Of a stretch of DNA of 64,000 nt, positions 55,812 to 64,000 are shown in pieces; within the stretch, counting starts at the first letter, position 1, and each line of letters opens with the position of its first letter. The notes under the pieces were generated by a model that was given only the letters and a program-made list of their open reading frames with translations, was not told the origin of the DNA and ran no database searches. The stretch spans positions 558,001 through 622,000 of the forward strand of contig JAGPXD010000001.1 in the NCBI GenBank assembly GCA_020746995.1, written 5' to 3'. Made by a program: the position numbers and the translations under genes. Source of the DNA: Plectosphaerella cucumerina. Taxonomy: Eukaryota; Ascomycota; Sordariomycetes; Glomerellales; Plectosphaerellaceae.

Positions 55812-58141
55812 ATGTCCCTTCGTTTCAACATACTCGTCCTGGCGGCACAGGTCGCGCTGGTGCTGGCCGCTGGCTGCAACCATGACAACTGCCTTCGTGC
55901 GGTTATCGCCAGCAGAGCCAAGCCCTTTCCTTCTGTTGCTAGCCAAGACTGCATCTCTTTCTTCCACAAGACGGTCACGCCCTGCCCCTCAACCACAACA
56001 GTCACGGTGACGGCGGGGGAGTCTGGAAAGGCTCTTCCTCGCCGCCATGCCGATCTGAGGGAGAACCTGCCCCAGCTCGAGGCTCGCGCGGCGACGACGC
56101 AGTCTGCCAACTGCCCTGTTACCGCAGCACCCACAGCTGTTCCTACATACGCCACTGCTTGCTCTGGTAGGTGTCTTGCACGTGTCAAGCACGATCTTCG
56201 CAGACCATATCTGACAGTGCTAGGAACCGTCCGCTACTCCTCCGCCTGCTCTTGCATCGGCGTCACCCAGGAGACCATCACCGCATCCGCCCCAATTGTC
56301 ACGGAAACGATCACCGTATCTAAGACAGTCGCCCCTGTGACCTCGACCTCCTCCACGGCCCCTTCTAGCTCGCCTACATCCCCGTCCGGGGACTGCGAGA
56401 ACTCGCCCACCTCCCGCCAGTGCTGGGGCAAGCAATCCATCGACACAAACTACTACGAGGAGTGGCCCGAAACCGGAAAGACTCGAGAGTACTGGCTCTC
56501 TGTGCAACAGGGTGACTGCGCCCCTGATGGCTACAAGCGAACCTGCATGACCTTCAACGGCACCATCCCTGGGCCTCTCATCACCGCCGACTGGGGTGAC
56601 AACCTCGTCATCCACGTCACCAACAACATGAAAGACAATGGCACCGCCATCCATTGGCACGGCCTCCGCCAGCTCAACAACACCGAGCACGATGGTGTGC
56701 CTGGCATCACGCAGTGTCCCATCCCCCCAGGCGAGACCATGACCTATCGTTTTCCCGCCACGCAGTACGGCAGCACCTGGTACCACAGTCACTTCACCCT
56801 TCAGTACGCCGAGGGCCTGCTCGGTCCTCTCGTCATCAACGGCCCCACGTCAGCCAACTACGATGAGGACCTTGGCATGCTCTTCCTTTCCGACTGGAGC
56901 CACGTCGAGACCTTCACTATGTGGGATACAGCGAAGCTCGGCGCCCCTCCCGCTCTGGATAACACGCTCATCAACGGCACCAACACCTTCGACTGCACCG
57001 GCTCAACAGATCCAAAGTGCGTCGGGGGCGGTACGAAGTTCGAAACCGTCTTCGAGAAGGGGAAGAAGTACAAGATCCGTCTCATCAACGTAGCCATCGA
57101 TGGCGTCTTCCAGTTCAGCATCGATGGCCACAGTCTCACCGTCGTGTCTGCGGATCTGGTTCCCATGAAGCCCTTCACCGCCGACAGCATCGTCCTCCAC
57201 CCCGCCCAGCGATACGACGTCATCGTCGAGGCCAATGCCGAGCCCGGCGACTACTGGCTGCGCGGTGGATGGCTCGATGCGTGCGGCAAGAACAAGAACG
57301 CGAAGGAGATGACGGGCATCGTGAGATATGATGCAGACAGTACAGCGACACCAAGCACCACCAGCACCGTCACGCCCGACACCAACTGCTTCGACGTGCC
57401 GGTCGAGCAGCTTGTGCCTGCGTTGGAGTACGACGTCGGCAAGATTGGCTCTCTGTCGGCTACAAACTTGTCGTTCACCATCGACGGGTACTTCAAGTGG
57501 CTCATCAACACCAGCAGTTTGATGCTGGACTGGGCCGACCCGACTCTCAAGATCATCATGGATGACAAACCCGTCTTCCCTACCGAGTACAACGTGATCC
57601 CTGTGGACGTAAGTTCTCTTCTGCACCGGCGAAACGTAAGTTCATGGCTGACGATGAGACTTTGTAGGCCACGGCACCAGGTGACTGGTTCGTCCTCGTG
57701 ATACAGGACACCACCCCCTTCGGGTATGTATCCATCTTCTTGCACTCTTGTTCACCTTACTGACAATGCCACAGCCTCTCCCATCCTATTCATCTCCACG
57801 GCCATGACTCTTGGATCCTTGAACAGAAAGTCGGCAAGTTCGACGGCACCACCAACGGCTTCAACTTCAAGAACCCCGCCCGTCGGGACACCGTGACCCT
57901 CCCCGGTGGCGGGTACATCGCCATCGCCTTCGAGATCGACAACCCCGGAGCATGGATTTGTCACTGCCACATTGCCTGGCACGCGTCCGAGGGTCTGTCA
58001 CTCGAGCTCGTCGAGTCCGAGTCGGCAATCCCGTCATCGGCTGGTGTTCGGGACTGGAAGACTATCGGCGAGCCCATGTGTAACCGCTGGGCCGAGTTCT
58101 ACAAAGGCTCTGAGTTCAAGCAGGAAGACTCGGGCATTTAG
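55812..58141 (+). CDS. Secreted laccase-type multicopper oxidase with Cys-rich N-terminal extension
   Basis: Exons 55812-56166, 56224-57608, 57668-57723 and 57775-58141 give 720 aa. A signal peptide of about 20 residues leads into a roughly 170-residue Cys-, Thr- and Ser-rich extension, then three cupredoxin domains. All four copper motifs are intact: IHWHGLRQ (L1, about residue 260), WYHSHFTLQYAEG (L2), HPIHLHGHD (L3) and ICHCHIAWHASEG (L4, about 660). The enzyme oxidises phenols with reduction of O2 to water outside the cell. The extra N-terminal part is absent from ordinary laccases (about 580-620 aa) and resembles linker or wall-anchoring sequence. Intron 1 is 57 nt with no stop in frame, so retention would insert 19 residues. 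Confidence 0.92.
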
Positions 58142-59201
58142 AGGTCCGCTTTCACAAAAACGAGGGTTTATCAGTACAAGCCTTCTTAATTAATTAATGT
58201 TTATTTCCATAAGTCGCAAACTGAGATAGATGGTGTGAGGCAAGGGGCGTTCATCAGTGATGTACAGCAAGACGCCGGTGCCATCGCGACAAAGCTGCTT
58301 TGAATGACCACCGCCATCACCCCACGGTGCCTAATTGGTGAGTTCGATGTTCGGACTGCTAGAGTATCACCCGCTAGTCATTCAGTCCCACAACGCCTGG
58401 GTGAGCGGGTGATCATACCTGGGTAGGATGAGGCCGTGCTGGGGCGCTTTCGCGGCGGTGCAGGGACTTCAGTCTTCTCCTCCACAATTAGTGGTTCCCT
58501 CGCCTAAACTTGAGCAGTGCAACCGTTCACCGCTCCTCGAAGAGGGCTCAATCTGCGCTGCCGAGGTTGTACGGCATCCTCCGCGACTCTTGTCGTCGTG
58601 CCTTGTGTCCCTCGAGCATCCAGTTGCTTCAAATAGACAGACCACTAAGCTCACTCACTCTCACTCGCCTCAGCTCATAGGCCTGGCCTAAGTGCTTGAA
58701 TAGAATAGATCTACCTCCGTCATGGGCCAGTTCATCTGTCTGCCATCCCAGCCTTTTAGTTTGGAGCCACCAAGCGGTGATGCCTCCGCCAGCCCCCACG
58801 ACAGGGGACCAACCCTTGAGGAACCTTCGCCTTGTGGAACTCTGCCGTGCGGCAACTAGACCGAAAGCAGCAATATACAACGGACATGATCATGAGTCCA
58901 TCCTCTCAACCGCCCCGTCGCGAACAGAAGTCCCAAAGCACGTTCAGCTCTCGGCTCACGACATCCGTCCTGCATGGCGGTGCTGACCGAAAGTTCCTGA
59001 CAATGTCCAAAGTCCCTTTCGAGGGCAGCAAAAATAGATCCCGTCTGGTATATAAGGCTTAACTGACAGCCAAGGAGTTCAAACAAATCGAAGCCAAGCC
59101 AGCCAAGAGATCTTCTCCTGCACTCAGTCAGCCACAACCGCTCAACTGCCGCTTCCCATCTCCCTACTCCCACACTCAGACCCGCCCACACCACAGACAA
59201 A
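58142..59201. other. Intergenic region, no gene seen
   Basis: About 1.06 kb. An AT-rich stretch with a short TTAA tandem near 58187-58199 follows the laccase. TATATAA at 59049-59055 is the likely core promoter of the next gene. Confidence 0.55.
59049..59055 (+). promoter_or_regulatory. TATA box of the small secreted protein gene
   Basis: TATATAA about 150 bases before the ATG at 59202, followed by a CCAAGCC-rich leader. Confidence 0.5.
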
Positions 59202-59736
59202 ATGAAGTTCTTCAACGTCGCCCTCTCCCTCCTCTCCCTGTCGGCAGCCGCCGTCGCTGCCCCTGTCGCCAACGAGGATGTCGCCGTCGCCGTCCGCGCC
59301 GAGGGCACCGTCGCCGAGGTCCCTGAGGTCGTCGAGAGGGCCAACTGCAACCTGCACGTTCACTGGGTCACCAACTGGAGCGAGGCCGGCTGGCGCCGCT
59401 ACCGTGTCAAGGCCTGGGCCGACGTCGGCGGCTCCCGCGGCAACGCTCACGAGATGCTGCAGAAGTGGACGAGCCTCGTCTACAGTACGTGTCTTGCGCA
59501 CCCTCTCTTGGTGAGAATCTTCATCTGATACTTTCTTCTCCGTAGCATACAAGTCTGGCGTCTTCGTCGGTGTCAACAACCTGGCAACCTGGTACGAGAA
59601 CGACAACCTTGCCTTCAGCGATCTGAGCTTCTGGGAGGGCAGTGCCGGCCACAATCTCTACCTCGAGTTCCACCAGGTTGTCGTCAACGACTGGCGTGCG
59701 TGGTCCAACGGCTGTGACGTCGACTCCCGCTTCTAA
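59202..59736 (+). CDS. Small secreted protein of unknown function
   Basis: Exons 59202-59484 and 59546-59736 give 157 aa. A clear signal peptide (MKFFNVALSLLSLSAAAVAA) is followed by a Val/Glu-rich pro-region and a compact, Trp-rich mature part (HVHWVTNWSEAGWRRYRVKAW, NDWRAWSNGC) with only two cysteines. I do not recognise a named family. The strong codon bias and a TATA box suggest good expression. The size, secretion signal and neighbours (laccase, protease, chitin-deacetylase-like gene) make it an effector or wall-protein candidate, but that is guesswork. Confidence 0.8.
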
Positions 59737-62700
59737 GCGTGTGGCCTGCAGCGTGGCGATAGAGACTCTAGGACATGAGTTTGATGCCACACACCTTTCA
59801 TTTCTACACCTCCCCACCCCGTGGAAGCTTTTTGTTTTAACGGCCGTTTCAAGCGGAGATATGTTGGCAAAGTACTAAGGCATCACCCACGAACATATGA
59901 TGCCAGTAGCCACACGAATGGTTTCAAAATGAGTTTTCAAGCAAACATCGAACATACCTACTGCACCATGAATGTTGTTCCATTTGTAAGATGTGAAAAC
60001 GGAAAATGATCCGATTGATGAGGCCTGACTGGCATGAGGTTTTCAGTTAACAATGGCTCACCACCCTCAAGTTCAACTCCTTGACACTTTGATGGAAAAT
60101 AGTTCATCTCCAATGTATTCTTCCTGTAGATTGCCCGCCGGTGGCCTCATATGTTCGTAAGCTAGATTATCAAGAGGGCCACATAGCCTTGACGTCACAG
60201 ACTTGACTTTGACATTAGGTGGCTTTCGATGTTGCAACCTGCCTGGAGATCCCTCTCCAAGTTTCACGATCTTGAAACTCACATCACCGTGAAGGCAGTC
60301 TCGTGAATCACTTATTCGAGTTGAATAACCCACAAGTAATTTAGAAAAGGGGCCTGTCGAAAAGAAACCGTTCGACTTAGCTACCATTTCGCCCGACGGA
60401 ATAAAGTAAGAAGCTCCTCTCCAACTGGACTGGCCGAAACCACTCCCATCCTCCAGTCTAAGGCCCAGGAAAAGCCCAAAGATGACAGATATAGGGCCAC
60501 AAGCATAAATGTATGCAGCGTCGACACAGGACTACGCCATTTCTTGTCAACATGAAGTTGAGTCAACCGGAGTTACCAAGGTCACCTGCTACCACACCCG
60601 ATCACCCGAGGCCGCATCCTCCTCCCCCAACCTGACGCCCAGCGTGGTGCTGTATGGCGACGGCGGCAGGTTAGTGTCTGGTCAACACTTGACGCATCTT
60701 GATGTTCTCCCGCCCCTCAGAAGGCACTAGATGGAAATGGCAAAAAGATACATACAACACCGGGCATTCGCTGGTCGTCACCGACCCAACTACTACTCCG
60801 GCCCTCATTGGCTTGACTATGGGAGAGCGGACGGGATCACGTATTCTCCAACGGGTGTGGTCGTATGTGGTAGAAAAAGCGCTGTCCAATCTGAAGACCT
60901 CTGAGCGCTGTCGCCGTGGCGTTGTGTTGTGACGCTGAGGCCTGTCTGGCAGCAGATGACCAGGAATCGCGACGTCCCAATGGCTGTCGTTGGACGACTC
61001 CACACACCAAATAACCGTGGCAGTCAAGATAAACGTATCACGACGTTGACGCTTGAAGATTGAAGATTGAACAACAAAGCCGAGTAAGCACGCCATGTTG
61101 TCCCAAAAGCCTTGTTTTGTGGCCGGCCAAGCGATTTATCACGAGCTTTCCTTGGCAAACTGCCTTGATTCGAACCAGACATGATATGATCACCGAGGCC
61201 CGCATGTTTTGGTCGCCCAAATTGAGAATTCACAAGGACCAACAGCTCCTACCAGTGCCTGTCAACATCAGGAAGTGGTGTTTCTCTTGTTGCGGGGGGT
61301 TGAGACGACGAGTGCTTCTTTTTGCGGCAAAGGGAGGAAAAGCAACAACTTCGAGGCACTCCAGCAACGCTGCTGGGCGATCACCACAGGCTTTAAGACA
61401 TTTGACGGCACAGGCCGTCACACGGCGTCCAGGGGAGAGTCGGTGTTGTCCGGCTTTTATTTTGCGCTGTCATCAAAAAGGCTGCTCCTGGAGCGTCCCC
61501 AAGTCAAGCGGCGATCACCGGGGGGCGCAGACGTTTCGCATCAATTGCCAGCCGGCCCCCCTTCGCCCATCGCCCACGCGCAATGGCCCAAGTGTAAGTG
61601 ACATTTGGCAGGCCGTGGTTGGGCGTGCGACCGAGAGCCCGCAGCGGCGGCACAGCAGGACAGGGACAAGGACATCGGCCGGGTGTGGCCCGCACCCGGG
61701 CAGGGAGTTTACTCTGGGATACAGGATGACATTTTCAGGCACCCCGACTTTGACTCGGCGCGGAATGGTTCCCCGGGGCGGCCGATGGCGCGAGGAGAAG
61801 AGCATCGGCATTCGCGAAAGTGCATCTTGATGGCCACCACTTCCAGTCAAGCATCATCTTTCCTGTGATTATCGCTCACCGAATCAGCGGCGTTTTCTCC
61901 GTCCATCTCCCTCAGCTGCTGCCGGCCAGCGCCAAGGGCACGGTGGGATTCCGACTTTTTTTCCCCGAACAAGCGAGCCAAACACCAAGCACGTCCACAT
62001 TGACTTGCCCAAGAGAGGCATCGTACCTGCAGTAGCGTCGCCCGGGCGAAAGATTGGATCCTCGTGTTCATCCTTGGCACTCGTACGAGAGGGGGATAGC
62101 CAGCCCCGAAGGGGACGGGGATGGGGGGCACCGGCGATGTCATCGTGGGCCAGGGGCACGTTTCCGAGCCTGGTCGGTGCCAACAGGGGTGAGGGTGATC
62201 AATCCTTTTCCGAAGCGTCAGGAAGAAAAGGGCGTTACTCGTGCGTCCATTCCCTCCTGGGTTACCGCCCGTCACGCTTAACCTTAAGTCCTCCCATCTT
62301 CGGCCGCCCGGCGCCGAGTCAGTCGTACAGGAGGATGCCCCCTGCGCCGGAGTCGAGCACAGCATCTGCGGGGGGATGCTCCCTGTAAACTTGAGCTGGT
62401 GGAATTCCACCCCTCTCACTCATCTGGCGGTCCGTCCGCTTTGTTGCCCTCGCCTGCTTTTCATCATCAGTTGGCACTGCAGATGCGATCAGTCAGTCAC
62501 CGAGACACCGCCGTGGACCAATGCTTGATCGGCAAACGGCTTGGTATTGAGCCAAGTACATCCTCGGCATCATCTCCAATCTCCCACGTCGTTGGGTCCG
62601 CTTCATCACCGTATACTGGCGTTGCTGCTAACCAAGTTGATGTTGTTACCTCGCTACCCGTGGTGATTCGCGACGCGACTCCCGGATCGTCGCGCCATCG

Positions 62701-63432
62701 CTGCCCTAGCCGGCGCCTCGTCGCACACCGTCGCCCTTCGTTTGGCGCTGCCATACCTAACCGTCCATGTGGCCGCTGTGCTACGTGCTTCCCCTCTCGC
62801 CATGTCTCTTGTGCCTCTCTGCCCACGGCCCCTCATCAACCTGAACCTCGTCCGCATAATGCCCCCTTCTGTCCCCTCGTATCGATCAATGCCCTGCCGT
62901 CATCCTCTCGGCCAACTGCCACGGCTCAATAAACCCGCCGCGGCATCTTGGCCTTCCCACCAGCGGCCTCACGACCCATCTCCTTCTTCTTGGCCCGCGC
63001 ATCTTGCCCTCCCGTTGGTGAACCATCTCAGGCACCGCCCACTTTATTGTCTTGGATCTCCCCCTCGCCGGACCCCCTGGCGCAGTCAGGGGCTCCACGC
63101 CCAGCTTCTGGCGCGGTTCCTGGGTGGTCCTAGCGGTCCGGTTGCTGTTTTTGCCAGCTGGGCGACCAGGGCGCACAGGCAAAGAAACGTTGTTGTCCGC
63201 CTTCCGCACTGCACTGCCAGATGATGGTCCAACTGCCCCTGTCCCGGGCGGACTCCCACGCCCTCACCCACACCCCCATCTCAGTCTATGCCCCCTGATC
63301 ACATCACCCACGCTCTGATACGCCGTTCGGCCGGTTTCCGCCTCCTTGTTCCCGCTGCCTGCGGTGTTATGGAGTCTCGGGCCCTCCTGGCACATTCATT
63401 CTCGCCCTACGCCGCTTGGCGACAAGGTCGAA

Positions 63433-63437
63433 TATAA
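63433..63437 (+). promoter_or_regulatory. TATA-like element of the deacetylase gene
   Basis: TATAA about 210 bases before the start codon at 63647. Confidence 0.35.
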
Positions 63438-63515
63438 GGCTTTTTGGCGGCCCTCACACACCTTTACCGTCCCTTTCGGTGGTTTTTCTCCTGTCCCTAG
63501 TTTCCTCTCCTTCCC

Positions 63516-63538
63516 TCGTCGTCGTCGTCGTCGTCGTC
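63516..63538. repeat. (TCG)n microsatellite in the 5' leader
   Basis: Between seven and eight perfect TCG units lie in the presumed 5' untranslated region of the deacetylase gene. Length variation between strains is likely. Confidence 0.85.
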
Positions 63539-63646
63539 ACGCCGTTCGATCGTTTACAGTCAGTCTCTCGTTATCAGCTCGAGAGCCACCACATTCGCTA
63601 TTTTCCTTTTCGACACTCGCTCACTACAACATCTAAACTCGAAATA

Positions 63647-64000
63647 ATGTCTCTTTCCGTCACCTCGGTCGCCATCCTGGCGCTCGCCGCCATGGGCGAG
63701 GCCAGGTCCGTCATTCAGAAGAGGGAGGTCCCGCGGCCCCAGTTCGGCAACGTCCCCTACGGATCAAAGGTCATCTCTTGCACCAAGCCGGGCGTCATCG
63801 CCCTCACTTTCGACGACGGGCCGGGCCCGCTCACCGCCGGTATCGTCGACACTCTCGAGAAGGCCGGCGCCAAGGGAACCTTCTTCATGGTTGGAAAGAA
63901 CGGGGGCGACGGCCTCACCACCGGTGACTACACCGGACTCGTCCAGCGCATGCACAAGGCCGGCCACCACATCGGCAGCCACTCTTTCTCTCACCCCAAC
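63647..64000 (+). CDS. Chitin/polysaccharide deacetylase (NodB domain), 3' end outside the window
   Basis: An open frame of 118 codons runs to the last base of the window, so the gene is cut. A signal peptide (about 20 aa) with a Lys-Arg site precedes the NodB domain. Two of its motifs are visible: TFDDGPGP (about residues 54-61, catalytic base and metal Asp) and HHIGSHSFSHPN at the very end (metal His residues). The family removes acetyl groups from chitin or related polymers at the fungal wall or in the host interface. No chitin-binding module appears before the catalytic domain. The position fits the secreted-protein block to its left. Confidence 0.9.
   Translation, partial: MSLSVTSVAILALAAMGEARSVIQKREVPRPQFGNVPYGSKVISCTKPGVIALTFDDGPGPLTAGIVDTLEKAGAKGTFFMVGKNGGDGLTTGDYTGLVQRMHKAGHHIGSHSFSHPN

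Larger units (their letters stand above)
59737..63646. other. Gene-free region (3.9 kb)
   Basis: I see no gene model here. The open frames, including a 256-residue one at 61060-61830, are of mixed composition, have no domain and overlap equally long frames on the other strand. The right end holds the deacetylase promoter: TATAA at 63433-63437, a C/T-rich leader and a TCG microsatellite. The first kilobase is less GC-rich than the rest. Confidence 0.55.

Noticed and set aside
61160..61185. Possible minus-strand tRNA T-loop (GGTTCGAATC)
   Set aside because: No pairing T-stem or acceptor stem; a chance match.
61060..61830. 256-residue frame in the right gene-free region
   Set aside because: No signal peptide, domain or splice continuation; composition like translated non-coding DNA.
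1..64000. Transposons, insertion sequences, CRISPR arrays or rRNA genes
   Set aside because: No transposase, reverse transcriptase, long terminal repeats, regularly spaced repeats or rRNA-like sequence was recognised; small simple repeats are the only repeats seen.

Overview
The window is nuclear DNA of a filamentous ascomycete (Pezizomycotina). The genes are GC-rich and carry many short introns (about 49-122 nt, GT-AG, with CTRAY-type branch sites). Family content also fits: fungal Zn2Cys6 and C2H2/fungal-domain regulators, a fungal rhodopsin-domain membrane protein, a TRI14-like protein, a TRI12-type MFS pump, a laccase, an M43 metalloprotease and small secreted cysteine-rich proteins. A plant-associated Sordariomycete (Colletotrichum-like) is my inference, not something the sequence proves. 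I rebuilt 26 gene models by joining exons by eye; each keeps an open frame across its splice sites except where a break is noted.

Layout. 1-4908: gene-free DNA upstream of an EAAT-type acidic amino-acid symporter (4909-6436). 8.3-14.8 kb: accessory block with a TRI14-like secreted protein, a rhodopsin-domain membrane protein, a BBE-type FAD oxidase with a one-base frameshift near its 3' end, and a decayed ankyrin/ZZ-finger gene. 14.9-30.9 kb: a peroxisomal beta-oxidation-like block. It holds an acyl-CoA synthetase ending AKL, a 3-ketoacyl-CoA thiolase with a PTS2, a FarB/CTF1-beta-like Zn2Cys6 regulator and a multifunctional dehydrogenase/hydratase ending ARL, followed by a carboxylesterase and a C2H2 regulator. 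31.9-33.3 kb: a secreted protein of unknown function.

33.4-51.5 kb: nine consecutive genes for aromatic/carboxylic-acid catabolism. They are a homogentisate-dioxygenase-type enzyme, a PcaB-like lyase/cycloisomerase, a SCOT-type CoA-transferase, a CaiB-type CoA-transferase, a second thiolase, a maleylacetate-reductase-type Fe-alcohol dehydrogenase, an FAD monooxygenase ending SRL, an aldehyde dehydrogenase ending SKI and a TRI12-type MFS transporter. 52-64 kb: a secretome block with a small Cys-rich protein, an M43 protease, a laccase with a long Cys-rich N-terminus, another small secreted protein, about 3.9 kb of gene-free DNA, and the start of a chitin-deacetylase-like gene cut by the window end.

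How the parts may work together (inference). The esterase, CoA ligase, multifunctional enzyme and thiolase could release and chain-shorten an ester-linked acid in peroxisomes. The neighbouring aromatic block could oxidise the product and feed maleylacetate/3-oxoadipate into succinyl-CoA and acetyl-CoA. CCTCGG/CCGAGG, the motif known for FarA/FarB-type regulators, occurs in several promoters of both blocks. Together this suggests one large catabolic supercluster with a resident fatty-acid-type regulator.
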